DNA from: Candidatus Brocadia sp.
GTDB lineage: Bacteria > Planctomycetota > Brocadiia > Brocadiales > Brocadiaceae
Reading direction: 5' to 3'
Assembly: GCA_021646415.1 (NCBI GenBank)
Contig: SOEU01000002.1
Coordinates: 62,001-126,000 of the forward strand
Length of the DNA stretch: 64,000 bases
Positions 8,101 to 19,777 of this stretch are shown here, in pieces. Numbering within the stretch: position 1 is the first letter of the stretch; every line of letters starts with the position of its first letter. The notes under the pieces were generated by a model. It saw only the letters and a list, made by a program, of their open reading frames with translations, made no database searches and was not told where the DNA came from. Position numbers and translations under genes: made by a program.

Positions 8101-9893
8101 GCTGTTTTGGTGCCAACGGCAAAACCGTCCGGATGGGACAACCCTACGTTGTGATTATTACCGGATGAAGAGTACGCAGCTACCGTCAGACGATCGCCCC
8201 TCCTGTTTGTGGTAGTACCACCCCACTGACTGCTGCCAGAAGCAATGCTTTCCTTTGTCGAGGAACTTGTATTGAGGTTGCCGTCAACTACAGTAACAGT
8301 TACCAAATCGTTAATATCAGGGGCAGCATTATCTTGTGCCAGGGTACCTGTTACACCGGAAACACCATATACCAATGTTCCGGTAACAGTACCAGATACA
8401 CCACCACCATTCAACTCATCCAGATAGGATACCTTTAGGGTATCACCACTTCGGGGGCCTGCTAACTGGAAGCTGTCAAGAGAAACAGTTGTGGAACCAT
8501 TATTACCTGTTTCATATGTGCTGCCAGTTCCTAAAGGGTTGATCGTCGATGAGGTCGTTATTGTCCCGATACTAACAAGACAATAGTTAGAACCCTCAAC
8601 TAATTTAATAAGTCCCGATGAACTTGATGCTAGATTGCTTGAAGACGCCGGATCACCAAAAGCGCTAGAAAGGGTATTAGTCGATCCTGTTCTAGTACCA
8701 TATGCAACAACCCTAGTCGTTGTAATTCCAGACGTTACCCCAGCAATACCAAAAGTATCCGTTCCCTTTGAAGAAAAATTGCTTCCTGTAGTAAACCCAA
8801 GCACGGTTACTGGACTATTGCCAGTGGTAGTACCTGCAGTGCTCGCCTCGTACAGCCCGATTCTACCACTCGCTGCATTTGTTTCAATTATTTTAAATGT
8901 GCAAAATGCAACGCCAGTTGTTGATGAACCCAGTGTTATATCACTTCCACTATAAACACTAGAGCCAACGGTTACATTACCATTAACCGCTGCAGTGGAT
9001 GAACCAAACACCTTACCACTGGCGACAAACTCACCGGTGTTATTTCCGGTCTCAACAAGCATAATGTTCCTTGCAACAACGGATGTGCCGCTCAGCGATA
9101 ACGTTGAACCTGTCGTCTGATCAATGGCCTCAATCTGTACCCTTGACGAACCCGTTCCTGGAGGACCTGACAATAAAGCTGAATTATCAGCAAATCCAAT
9201 TACATCCCTTGCGACAGGATTCAGGTTTTCGTCTGGATCAGTAATGCTGATGATAAGGTTCGGGCTAGAAAGAGAATCTGTCGTAACTGCAGTAACTGAA
9301 CTTGGCGAGAAGGTAAAAGACCCACTGTTGGTCTTGACAACCGATGTGTCCAGGGTGGTTCCTCCGTAAAGCAACTCCAATGTTGTACCAGTTTCTACGG
9401 TAAGATTACCACTTGTTCCGTCCCTTGCGTCGCCTCCGGTATTGGCAGTAAGCTCCTTTAAATTAAGTCCGGTTACACTTGTACCTAAACCCGGGTAGTT
9501 GTGACTGCCGGAATTAAAGTCTTCCACATATCCCGAAGTCGTTCCGACTGGATAAATTGTGGGCTGTGTTGACCCGGTTGTGGTAAATACTGTTGTTGTA
9601 CCTCCTGTTTCTTTTAACACAAAAGAAGCAGAATTTGAGTTGGCTTTTATTGTAACCGTTATTGTATCCTGACTGCTACTTACGTTTCCTGAAGAGTCGG
9701 TTACAGAAATCCATGCGCGATCAAAATCATTCGTATCACTAAGGGACGGTAAATAATTATCCCTGTCGAAGCTACCTGTTGCCGCCATTGAGTTTGAAGC
9801 AACGCTCAGGGCAAAGGCAAATACCAGCAGAAATATGCTGGCCATACTAAACCAACTTTTCTTTTTGCTACCTAATATTTTCGGTCTTTTCAT
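5175..9893 (-). CDS. Giant secreted Ser/Thr-rich surface protein, probable S-layer protein, 1572 aa
   Basis: The product has a basic start, a hydrophobic signal segment (SIFLLVFAFALSVA, about residues 19-32) and a cleavage site near SMAA|T at about residue 38. The long body is extremely rich in Ser, Thr, Gly and Val. It is built from degenerate modules: a strand with D-x-D-x-N (DPDENLN, VDQDLNT, VDVDRNT) followed by an ETG-x-(N/D)TG-x-F element (VETGNNTGEF, VETGEDTGIF). Two carboxypeptidase-regulatory-like domains (about 1285-1371 and 1386-1475) are joined by Pro-Thr linkers, and a Big_1-like Ig domain closes the protein (about 1476-1572). As I recall, the S-layer protein of Kuenenia stuttgartiensis (Kustd1514) has nearly this length and composition. 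The start was set at ATG 9893, preceded by AAAGGAG. Secretion and surface location are inferred. Confidence 0.75.
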   Translation of the reverse strand: MKRPKILGSKKKSWFSMASIFLLVFAFALSVASNSMAATGSFDRDNYLPSLSDTNDFDRAWISVTDSSGNVSSSQDTITVTIKANSNSASFVLKETGGTTTVFTTTGSTQPTIYPVGTTSGYVEDFNSGSHNYPGLGTSVTGLNLKELTANTGGDARDGTSGNLTVETGTTLELLYGGTTLDTSVVKTNSGSFTFSPSSVTAVTTDSLSSPNLIISITDPDENLNPVARDVIGFADNSALLSGPPGTGSSRVQIEAIDQTTGSTLSLSGTSVVARNIMLVETGNNTGEFVASGKVFGSSTAAVNGNVTVGSSVYSGSDITLGSSTTGVAFCTFKIIETNAASGRIGLYEASTAGTTTGNSPVTVLGFTTGSNFSSKGTDTFGIAGVTSGITTTRVVAYGTRTGSTNTLSSAFGDPASSSNLASSSSGLIKLVEGSNYCLVSIGTITTSSTINPLGTGSTYETGNNGSTTVSLDSFQLAGPRSGDTLKVSYLDELNGGGVSGTVTGTLVYGVSGVTGTLAQDNAAPDINDLVTVTVVDGNLNTSSSTKESIASGSSQWGGTTTNRRGDRLTVAAYSSSGNNHNVGLSHPDGFAVGTKTAIRISNTDNSLVWMVPQGLTSNVSGSGANSLGATTFSLGTESVSTIPLVRGTSSTADSFLTSATTSSFVARLDGLDNTLEISPDGIRWVSVPIVETGANSATFVGTIGFDDTRVRLTTNTSTSVTSLISDFTGTSTLVFQDGNLTGTGLQSFIGTGSVVRIFDGTTQEFSEVCSPGVTTLSVTKLSNSTAFDPDNTWVQVIGNDMQTERVDTSTVSGTSLFRIGGFCGATFRIRYNDAIGAGNVYMGGPTLAITTSDMGFTSYSGSLSTDIVGSTGPDTFVVVTLVDQDLNTSTGSKQTTFEADSATGRQIFFNEDGLGLPSGSSTGNVSRNFVNGGTAKIIYASTLSSIRSTSVDLSSGGNTIDFPLVETANDSGTFKGSFQLSSGTSSSNSSDLLKVSNGDSVRVFYIDSPDGSCDSTDVATDPISIVTSLGTINLSKDIAYLSGDTVVATVVDVDRNTSLTAADTLTTALKVTGSNYDIGGDLTMDLVENGVNTGTFLATITTGTTTSGGGSGANSGTVKTVQDGVANVIYTDTSPQSSSAVSLLSFSASDATLEFTEDSYGINAFAIINLTDQERNAIHTSAQTLLNDVFIRTSLVNSTKVRMVETGEDTGIFSGSIQVVSSGGTTEFSQIQAAVGDTLTISYIDEVNTTGSSRTVTDTASVTEAVPTPTPTVSPTPTVTPTTGSISGQVTDAGTGAGIEGANVAYGTSPQNIIASTQTDANGNYSFAGVVPGTYAVVVQAAGYQVVAPQVVTVDAGEEEVVNFSLTAIVPVTPTPTVTPTPTPCEGRILGQVTDSDTGAGINGATVTLDTGETTTTATVGGQDGAYVFNNVACGDRTITVEATGYVTGTKTVTVTDGGTADGRIALILRPCEAPANLDAEPEPLRLTRETSADETVTVTCEDGTPVPGVTVTAEVRTGKKRVSVSPLSAVTDANGQATFTITSTRRTGNAKVRFEADGLRDTVTVRVRRK

Positions 9894-10405
9894 ATCTGTC
9901 ACATCTCCTTTTTCTATTAAGACCATCAAGACCTAAGCCAGAAACACGTCAAAATCTTTGTAAAATCTTTTCTATTCTTTAAATATCAAAAATAATACAA
10001 CAAATACCTTAAAATCTCCCAATCAACTTCGACCCCTATTCACCTCTCTATCACCTCCTTTTCATGGAAAATGACAGAACAAGAGATGGGAAAAACCAAG
10101 CGTTGATTTACTGCAAAGGCCGCTATTTACTACAAGAAGGATTGGTGCGTGGGACGCACCCTACCCTGACGGTAGCTGCTTCTGCAGGAGAATCAAGATT
10201 TGTTTTCCCTATAAATACCTCCTTTCTTTAAATAATGCCCTATGATATTTAAATTAAAACTCTTGTTAATAAATGGCATTGGCTATAGTTGGTCACGGAA
10301 ATATATCATGCAGAGATATCACAGTCAACAAAAAAATTAAAAATTTCCACTCTAACGGGTTAAGTGAAATTTCATTAACAATGGTCTTTCATAAATATTA
10401 ATGGT
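9894..10405. other. Long intergenic region between divergent S-layer-like gene and dnaA
   Basis: About 500 bases without a gene. The part next to the S-layer-like gene is AT-rich and probably contains its 5' leader and promoter; I could not assign a convincing -35/-10 pair. A truncated copy of the GTGCGT...ACGCACC repeat lies near 10142-10165. The strong ribosome site (AAAGGAG) of the S-layer-like gene is at about 9904-9910. Confidence 0.5.
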
Positions 10406-10434
10406 TTGACTTGTCTATTTGTTCTTGATATCAT
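10406..10434 (+). promoter_or_regulatory. Candidate sigma70 promoter of dnaA
   Basis: TTGACT (10406-10411) and TATCAT (10429-10434) are 17 bases apart, 65 bases upstream of the dnaA start codon. Assigned by match to the consensus only. Confidence 0.45.
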
Positions 10435-10498
10435 TCTCCAAAGTTTTTGAAAATCGTATATAAAATATTTTATGAACAACATTGTATAATTTTGTACA

Positions 10499-11878
10499 AT
10501 GCTAGACGCCTTAGTACAAAAAGCAACCGTCTCTGAAATTGAAAGGAACTTTATATTAAGGGGGATATTATCTGTAATAAAAAAGGTTGTTACTGCACAA
10601 CAGTTTGACATATGGTTTTCCTGTCTCAGGGTATTTTCTATTACAGACAATAGTATTACCTTTGTTGCTCCGAACAATTTTATCAGGGATTGGCTTCATG
10701 GTAATTACAGCGACCTTTTTTCAAGCGCCGTTTACAAGGTATTAAATTCTTCACGGGAAGTAATTATTTCCACAGAAGATGAAGTTTTTGAGCAGCCGCC
10801 GGTTCTTTCCTTTTCTGCGGATGGTTCTGCACCTGTTACCACAGGCATATCTGATGATTGTTACTCGATACCATTAAATAAGTATTACAGTTTTGAGAAT
10901 TTTGTTGTTGGACCATGTAACAGGCTGGCACATGCTGCAGCAGTTGCAGTTTCAGAGTCTCCCGGACATGCGTATAACCCCTTGTTTATTCATGGCGCTT
11001 CGGGTTTGGGAAAGACGCATCTTCTTCATGCCATAAACAACTTGCTGACTTCCAAATATGCTATGAAAACGCTCTTTCTGTCCTGCGAACGATTTGTAAA
11101 CCATTATATCTCCACCATACGATCAAATAGCTGGGATTCGTTCAGGGAGTTATACAGAAACGCCGATGCACTCCTTATAGATGATATACAGCTCTTTGAG
11201 AATTCTCAAGGAAGCAGAGAAGAATTTTTTCATACTTTTAATACCCTTTATAATGCAAAGAAACAAATTGTTATCACCAGTGATTGCCCCCCGGAATCTA
11301 TAGATACCCTGGAAGATCGACTTGTCTCTCGTTTTAAATGGGGGCTCCTCTGTGGCATAGATAGTGCGACCATAGAAACCCGCATTGCAATTGTCGAAAG
11401 AAAGGCATCGCTATGGGGTATTAATTTATCCCACGAGGTTGCATCATATCTGGCAGAAAATCTCCCCGGCAATATCAGAGAACTCGAGGGGGCCATTGCG
11501 CGGTTAAACAGGGAGGAAAAGATAACGAAAAACAGTATTACTCTGGACCTTGCCAAAAAGGTGATTCAGTATCTTTCGGGAAATAAAAAGACGATTAGCA
11601 TTGAGGCTATCATTGAGGCGGTTTCCAAAAGGTTCCATGTAACCGTATCGCAACTTCAATCAAAACGAAGAACGAGAAGCCTGGCGTTACCAAGACAGAT
11701 AGTAATGTATCTTTCAAGAAAGCTGACGAATATGTCACTTGTGGAAGTCGGAGGTTATATTGGCGGAAGGGACCATTCAACCGTGATTCATGCTGATGAA
11801 AAGATAAAACAAATGTTGAAGAAAGATAAAAATCTCCTTTTTGTTTTACAGAAGTTGGAAAATGAATTACAGAGGTGA
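10499..11878 (+). CDS. dnaA: Chromosomal replication initiator protein DnaA, 459 aa
   Basis: DnaA binds DnaA boxes at oriC and opens the origin. The N-terminal domain I is followed by a short linker, then the AAA+ domain with Walker A GASGLGKTHLLHAI (about residue 160) and Walker B LLIDDIQLF. The sensor region ITSDCPPESI and the arginine-finger region LEDRLVSRFKWGL follow. The C-terminal DNA-binding domain IV has the family signature GGRDHSTVIHA. Length is typical. No clear Shine-Dalgarno precedes the ATG. It opens the replication block dnaA-dnaN-dciA-gyrB. Confidence 0.97.
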   Translation: MLDALVQKATVSEIERNFILRGILSVIKKVVTAQQFDIWFSCLRVFSITDNSITFVAPNNFIRDWLHGNYSDLFSSAVYKVLNSSREVIISTEDEVFEQPPVLSFSADGSAPVTTGISDDCYSIPLNKYYSFENFVVGPCNRLAHAAAVAVSESPGHAYNPLFIHGASGLGKTHLLHAINNLLTSKYAMKTLFLSCERFVNHYISTIRSNSWDSFRELYRNADALLIDDIQLFENSQGSREEFFHTFNTLYNAKKQIVITSDCPPESIDTLEDRLVSRFKWGLLCGIDSATIETRIAIVERKASLWGINLSHEVASYLAENLPGNIRELEGAIARLNREEKITKNSITLDLAKKVIQYLSGNKKTISIEAIIEAVSKRFHVTVSQLQSKRRTRSLALPRQIVMYLSRKLTNMSLVEVGGYIGGRDHSTVIHADEKIKQMLKKDKNLLFVLQKLENELQR

Positions 11879-12140
11879 GGTTTATATGAGGTTTATAGTA
11901 TGTAGAAAGTGTGCAACAATTTATTGAGATCCGGGGCCGGGGATTGGGTATTGATGGAACCTGACTCCCTAACAAAGGATACTTGTACACCAGGTTTTCT
12001 ACAGGTTTTCTACAGGTTCTTAAGTAATTTATCTTATTGTTTTACAAGTGTTTATGGTACTTAGCTAAGTTTTATTCATCGTATAATAGTTCTACGATGT
12101 TTATTTTATAAAAATATATATAAAGATATAGGAACAGAAG
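11879..12140. other. Candidate replication origin (oriC) between dnaA and dnaN
   Basis: This 262-base gap contains a direct repeat of the 11-mer CAGGTTTTCTA at 11991-12001 and 12002-12012, with a partial third unit to 12019. This creates two TTTTCTACA words (11995-12003, 12006-12014), which are two mismatches from the DnaA box TTATCCACA. A strongly AT-rich run (about 12095-12130, including AAAATATATATAAAGATATA) follows and would suit a DNA unwinding element. Position and layout fit an origin; no perfect DnaA box is present. Confidence 0.4.
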
Positions 12141-13241
12141 ATGAATATAATTTTTTCAGGAAAAGATTTATACAACAGTTTTAATTTGGTGACTGGCATA
12201 GTGCCATCTTCGACGATAAAGAATGTACTGAGGGGAGTTAAAGTTGAGGTTGGGAATACTTGTATAAAGCTAACGGCAACTGACCTGGAGGTTTTGGTTA
12301 AATGTTTTGTGCCGGCAAAGGAATGTGTTGGGGATGGTAGTATTGTTTTACCAGCGATTCGCGTTAATAATATTCTGAGGGAATGGGCAAAACATGATGA
12401 AGTAATAATGTCTGTAGAGGATAGCAGTTGTATGTTAAAGTCCAGGGGTGGGCATTTTAAGATTGCAGGGGAAGATTCCGTTCAGTTTCCGGATGTAACT
12501 GTGACTGAGACAAATGAGTTTGTTGAAGTAGACGGAGCGATTATTGGTGATATGATAGGGAAAGTGGTTCATTCGGTATCGACTGTGAAAACAAGGAGCG
12601 TGTTAAGCGGTGTCTTTGTGAGGATTTTTGGGGATGATATTATTATGGTGGCGGCGGACGGAAATAGAATGTCCTGTATAAAGCGTAAAGTACATAATCC
12701 GGCTGGTGTAGTGATGGATGGTGTAGTTTCAGTAAAGTGCCTGTTGTTCATGCAAAGGTTTGTGTCCGAATGTAAGGGTGTTCTAAAAGTTGGAATGGGT
12801 GAGTCACGAATATGCTTTATTGGTGAAAGAGGTGGGGTTGTATCACAACTCATAGAAGGTCAGTATCCGAAATATGAAGATATTATACCAGAGAAAAATG
12901 AGAGGGTGGTGGAGGTAAATAAAGATGACTTGTTGTCTGGGGTGAGAATGGCCTCTTTTATGACGAGCGAGGGATGCCGGGTTGTGAAATTTACCATAAC
13001 CAGTGGAAAGCTAACACTTACTTCGAGGGCTGCGGATGTTGGGGAGGCCGAGTTGGAGATTGCTGCCAGTTATGAAGGTCCTGATTTTGTGATACATTTC
13101 AATCCAGATTACGTCACGGATGTACTGAAGGTTTCCGATGGTGGTACAATTGTTATGATGTTTAACGACGGTGAAGGGGCTGCTGTATTTAAAACAGGTT
13201 ACGAACAGATGGATGTTATTATGCCTATTGAGCCGAAATGA
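12141..13241 (+). CDS. dnaN: DNA polymerase III beta sliding clamp, 366 aa
   Basis: The clamp is a dimeric ring that holds DNA polymerase III on DNA. The sequence has the three-domain beta-clamp layout with recognisable N-terminal words (GIVPSSTIKNVLRGV, LTATDLEVLV) and the family C-terminus ending MPIEPK, comparable to the MPMRL end of other clamps. An AGGAA site is spaced 6 bases before the ATG. Domain 2 includes the typical VRIFGDDIIMVAADGNRM segment. It follows dnaA across the candidate origin and precedes dciA, the usual replication-gene order. Confidence 0.96.
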   Translation: MNIIFSGKDLYNSFNLVTGIVPSSTIKNVLRGVKVEVGNTCIKLTATDLEVLVKCFVPAKECVGDGSIVLPAIRVNNILREWAKHDEVIMSVEDSSCMLKSRGGHFKIAGEDSVQFPDVTVTETNEFVEVDGAIIGDMIGKVVHSVSTVKTRSVLSGVFVRIFGDDIIMVAADGNRMSCIKRKVHNPAGVVMDGVVSVKCLLFMQRFVSECKGVLKVGMGESRICFIGERGGVVSQLIEGQYPKYEDIIPEKNERVVEVNKDDLLSGVRMASFMTSEGCRVVKFTITSGKLTLTSRAADVGEAELEIAASYEGPDFVIHFNPDYVTDVLKVSDGGTIVMMFNDGEGAAVFKTGYEQMDVIMPIEPK

Positions 13242-13366
13242 CCACTGCAAAATAGAAAAGAGATATAACTTTGGTTGGATAGCCAGATGGTTGGAAGGTT
13301 AAGTGATTATTAGTTATTAACTATAGGACCATTTTACCATAATTAAAGGAGTCGTGACACTGTACT

Positions 13367-16154
<2,788 letters not shown>

Positions 16155-16183
16155 TTTTTTGTAATGGGAGCTACAGCGATTTC

Positions 16184-16669
16184 ATGCAAAAGAAAGAATT
16201 GAAACAGATGGAAAATGTTCTTTTAAACAGAAAGAATATATTATTACGAGAACTTGAGGAACGGGTCAAAAAATATCGGGATGCCAATGGCGGAAAGATG
16301 ACAGATATTGCAGAGATTGCATCCAGTTCCTCAACCGATGAATTGGAAATTACCGTTGCCGAAGAGGATGCAAGGGAACTGAAACAAATAGAAGATGCCC
16401 TGGCACGGATTCGCGCGGGACATTATGGAATTTGTGAACAATGCGGTCAAATGATAAAAAAGGCGAGGCTGAAGGCTATTCCGTTTGCCACCTTGTGTGT
16501 AAGTTGCAAGGAAGAAGAGGAAAAGGAGTGCGGCGAAAAAACTATCCAGACGAGATATGATGCTGAAGACCTCATTGACAAACCGGAAAATGGGGAGGCA
16601 GACGATATAGACAGCAGATACTTTGGAAGGAAGATTATTGAATTTGAATACGATGATAGCAGGAATTAG
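16184..16669 (+). CDS. DksA/TraR-family C4 zinc-finger protein, 161 aa
   Basis: The N-terminal half is a coiled coil (about residues 1-75, KELKQMENVLLNRKNILLREL), followed by GHYGICEQCGQ and CVSCKEE, which together form the C4 zinc finger of the DksA/TraR family. DksA-type proteins bind the RNA polymerase secondary channel and work with ppGpp. The length (161) is close to DksA (151). The acidic tip residues that decide true DksA activity cannot be placed confidently here, so only the family is claimed. It starts 30 bases after gyrB and may be read through with it. Confidence 0.85.
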   Translation: MQKKELKQMENVLLNRKNILLRELEERVKKYRDANGGKMTDIAEIASSSSTDELEITVAEEDARELKQIEDALARIRAGHYGICEQCGQMIKKARLKAIPFATLCVSCKEEEEKECGEKTIQTRYDAEDLIDKPENGEADDIDSRYFGRKIIEFEYDDSRN

Positions 16670-16691
16670 TCTTTAAAAAGATCCAGGATCG

Positions 16692-18137
16692 ATGACGCTA
16701 GTTGAAACTTTCTTAAACACTTGTGAAAGATACGCCCGGAAAACTGCCATCATAGACCAAAATGGTGCTCACACTTATGATGACCTCCGCAAGGAAACTA
16801 TGAGGCATGCGGCGCGACTCTTATTGGAGAATACCGGAGAAAATGTAGGAATACTCCTTCCCAACGGGAAAGAATTTGTAACCACATTCTATGGAATCCT
16901 CATGACAGGGAAAACCCCTGTTCCATTAAATTACCTCCTTTCTCCAGCGCAATTGCTCTATGTAATCCAGGATGCAGGTATAGATACCGTCTTCACCGAC
17001 AACTTATTTGCACCACTGCTGGGAAATCAGATAGAACAGATCTTTGCCGGAGAAGAGGGACAATCTCCTGCATTGTTCGATGAAAGGAATATCAGGCAGG
17101 GTGATACAGATGAACAGGCTGCTCTGCTCTATACTTCGGGTACTAATGCCAGCCCGAAAGGGGTGATGCTGACACACAGGAATTTCCTGAGCAACCTGAA
17201 TGGGTGCATACACGCCTTCCATTTTACAGAGAAAGACGTATTGCTGGGCGTTCTACCATTGTTTCATACTTACGCATTAACCACAACATTGATCCTGCCA
17301 GTCTGCGTTGGTGCTACAATTGTCTACCTTCCGCGGTTTTCAGGACCAAAGGTCATGGAAATGATTGAAAAATACAAAGTCACGGCCTTGTTTGCAATTC
17401 CATCCATGTACCGGGTGCTTTTGCGAACTGCTGAATCAACCAATCATGACCTGAGCACATTAAAGCTCTGTACGTCAGGAGGAGAACTCCTGCCGGGAGA
17501 CGTCCTGGAGGCATTCAACAGAATATTTCCAGTCCCGTTGACCGAGGGCTACGGATTAACTGAAGCCACGGCAATCGTTTCCGTAAACCTTCCTGAAAAG
17601 TGCAAGCCAGGCAGCATTGGCCCTCCACTGGACAACCTAGAGGTGAAGATCGTAGACGACAATGGTCAGAAACAGCCGGTAAATAAAGAGGGCGAGATAT
17701 GGGTAAAGGGGCCAAATGTGATGAAAGGGTATTACAAGATGCCCAGGGAGACGGCGGAGACCATTACAACGGATGGATGGCTGAAGACCGGAGATTACGG
17801 GAAACTTGATGAGGAAGGATTCCTGTGGATCACGGGCAGGAAAAAGGAGTTAATCATTATCAGCGGAGAAAACGTATCTCCTAATGAGATTGAGCACGTC
17901 ATCAGCGGGTATGAGAAGGTTTTTGAAGTAGCTGTTGTCGGGGTACCTGACAAAGTTCGCGGTGAAACGCCCAAGGCATTTATAGCGCTGCATGAGCATA
18001 TGACATGCAGCGAGGAAGAAATTAAAAACTACTGCATGCAGCGATTGCCACATTACAAAGTACCCAAATATTTTGAATTCCGCAAGGAGTTACCGCACGG
18101 TCCTACCGGCAAGGTTTTAAAAAGGGCATTGAAATAA
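16692..18137 (+). CDS. AMP-forming acyl-CoA synthetase-like enzyme, 481 aa
   Basis: This is an adenylate-forming (ANL superfamily) ligase, which activates a carboxylic acid as an acyl-adenylate and usually transfers it to CoA. The P-loop LLYTSGTNASPKGVMLTH (about residue 145), the A5 motif EGYGLTEATA, the A7-A8 region KTGDYGKLDEEGF...GRKKELIIISGENVSP, and the catalytic lysine region PTGKVLKRALK at the very C-terminus are all present. The length is somewhat short for long-chain acyl-CoA synthetases but normal for the group. The substrate is not evident from sequence. It follows the DksA-like gene by 22 bases. Confidence 0.85.
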   Translation: MTLVETFLNTCERYARKTAIIDQNGAHTYDDLRKETMRHAARLLLENTGENVGILLPNGKEFVTTFYGILMTGKTPVPLNYLLSPAQLLYVIQDAGIDTVFTDNLFAPLLGNQIEQIFAGEEGQSPALFDERNIRQGDTDEQAALLYTSGTNASPKGVMLTHRNFLSNLNGCIHAFHFTEKDVLLGVLPLFHTYALTTTLILPVCVGATIVYLPRFSGPKVMEMIEKYKVTALFAIPSMYRVLLRTAESTNHDLSTLKLCTSGGELLPGDVLEAFNRIFPVPLTEGYGLTEATAIVSVNLPEKCKPGSIGPPLDNLEVKIVDDNGQKQPVNKEGEIWVKGPNVMKGYYKMPRETAETITTDGWLKTGDYGKLDEEGFLWITGRKKELIIISGENVSPNEIEHVISGYEKVFEVAVVGVPDKVRGETPKAFIALHEHMTCSEEEIKNYCMQRLPHYKVPKYFEFRKELPHGPTGKVLKRALK

Positions 18138-18661
18138 TGCATTTCAGATTGAACAAATCGTAAATCTGAAAGTATAACCTCTCTGTAAAACCCATTCAAG
18201 CTGAATGATTTTCTCCGTATTTTCACCACCTTTATGACAAATAACCGGTGGAAGACTTCTCCTTTACCATGTTAGATAAATTTTACCATCTCACAGGGTG
18301 AATTCCCTCTTTGCGAAGGAGAAATCGGAAGAATTTTTGTTACTTATTGTATAGAAATTTTCATTTTATGTAAGCGGGTTACAGGGTGACATGGACAAAC
18401 TTTGTTTGTCGTGCTTTGCTTGTTCCCAAACTCTGTTTGGGAACAAGCAGCCATAGTAGGTGCGTCCTACGCACCAAAACAATCCAACGTATGGATGGTG
18501 CGTTGGACTACTCAAGCTGTTTTCGTGGGACAGGCATCCTTGCCTGTCATCATTGCAAAGAGGAATCTTACGATGTCAAAATTCCTCATATTCGTTCGGA
18601 ATGACAAGAAAGTTGTTGGGTTTTTGTCTTTTAAAACCCAACCTAATTTAAAGAGTAACAG
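18138..18661. other. Intergenic region with several repeats
   Basis: No gene is found; short frames lie across repeats. A palindrome GTTCCCAAACtctGTTTGGGAAC is at about 18423-18445. The second copy of the 195-bp dispersed repeat fills 18456-18650 and ends about 11 bases before the rodA start. Confidence 0.55.
18456..18650. repeat. Dispersed repeat, copy B (about 195 bp)
   Basis: This is the second copy of the element at 4263-4461, in the same orientation. The two agree over nearly their whole length, from the GTGCGTCCTACGCACC stem to the terminal hairpin GTTGGGTTTTTG...AAAACCCAAC. In this copy the right arm of the first stem has decayed (GTGCGTTGGACTACTC). It directly abuts rodA, so it may supply or interrupt that gene's promoter region. 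Confidence 0.75.
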
Positions 18662-19771
18662 ATGATACGTAGTATAAGTCCAAAAAATTTTGACTGGTTC
18701 ATGTTCCCCATAATATGCCTCATTTTGACCGTGGGGATATTTTTCATCTGGAGCGCATCGTCTGAGAAGTTCGCATTCAAACAGCTCGTATGGGTCCTGA
18801 TGGGATTTACCCTTTTCTTTACCCTTCTTTATTTTGATTATCTCTCATTCGCCCACTACGCATATATTATCTACGCATGCTTCCTTTCTCTTTTATTACT
18901 CTTGCTAGTCCTTGGGGGTTCCGTGAAAGGTTCACAGAGGTGGTTTTCCATCGGTTCTTTTTCAATTCAACCGTCAGAGTTTATGAAAATCACCCTGGTC
19001 CTCACCCTTGCAAGATTTCTCCGGTACAAGAAATATGGTCTCGGACTATTTGATATCGGAATTTCCCTCCTTTTGACCTTCATACCTATGGCACTCATTA
19101 TAAAGCAGCCGGATTTGGGCACGGCGCTGGTCATGGTTCCTATTTTACTTTCTATTCTCTATACTGCAGGCATCCGGCTTCATCACCTCCTGATATTTAT
19201 CGGTACCGGACTAGCCGTCTCACCTTTACTCTGGATGTTTCTGTTAAAGTCTTATCAGAAAATGAGGATCATTGGTTTTCTCTGGCCTGAGAAAACCAAT
19301 GATTGGGGTGCAGGCTATCACAGACTCCAGTCCCTCATCGCTATCGGTTCCGGAGGTTTCTTTGGAGCCGGCTGGGGAAATGGCACGCAGAACCAAATGA
19401 AATTCCTGCCAGAGCGACATACTGATTTTATTTTTGCCGTTATTGCTGAAGAGTGGGGATTTTTACGGGCATGTTTCGTCCTGTTTCTCTATATTGTTTT
19501 CCTTACGTGCGGTATTGGTATTGCCAGAAGCACGCGCGAGCCTTGCGGGCGACTCATTGTTATAGGACTGGTTACCATGTTTGCAACTCAAATCGTGATC
19601 AATATCTGCATGACTTTGGGAATAGCCCCCATTGTAGGAATTACGCTTCCCTTTATCAGTTACGGTGGTTCTTCCATGCTTACATCGTTTATTGCACTTT
19701 CTATTATCTTTAATATTAAAATGCGTTCTAAGATTGACCTTGCCTCTCAATATCTCCATGAAATACGGTAA
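18662..19771 (+). CDS. rodA: Rod-shape peptidoglycan polymerase RodA (SEDS family), 369 aa
   Basis: The protein is a SEDS glycosyltransferase that polymerises lipid II together with a class B PBP in the elongasome. About ten membrane segments are visible. The family signature is clear: GAGYHRLQSLIAIGSGGF, GWGNGTQNQMKFLPERHTDF with the catalytic-loop region and IFAVIAEEWGF, and the end PFISYGGSSML. The FLPE-HTDFIFAV wording fits RodA better than FtsW. No good ribosome site precedes the ATG. The gene abuts a dispersed repeat and lies 6 bases upstream of the exporter permease gene. Planctomycetes of this group do make peptidoglycan, so a functional role is plausible. Confidence 0.9.
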   Translation: MIRSISPKNFDWFMFPIICLILTVGIFFIWSASSEKFAFKQLVWVLMGFTLFFTLLYFDYLSFAHYAYIIYACFLSLLLLLLVLGGSVKGSQRWFSIGSFSIQPSEFMKITLVLTLARFLRYKKYGLGLFDIGISLLLTFIPMALIIKQPDLGTALVMVPILLSILYTAGIRLHHLLIFIGTGLAVSPLLWMFLLKSYQKMRIIGFLWPEKTNDWGAGYHRLQSLIAIGSGGFFGAGWGNGTQNQMKFLPERHTDFIFAVIAEEWGFLRACFVLFLYIVFLTCGIGIARSTREPCGRLIVIGLVTMFATQIVINICMTLGIAPIVGITLPFISYGGSSMLTSFIALSIIFNIKMRSKIDLASQYLHEIR

Positions 19772-19777
19772 TAAAAA

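Noticed and set aside
7489-8154. 221-codon frame on the plus strand inside the S-layer-like gene
   Set aside because: It is an antisense frame kept open by the Ser/Thr-rich codon bias of the real gene; no start context.
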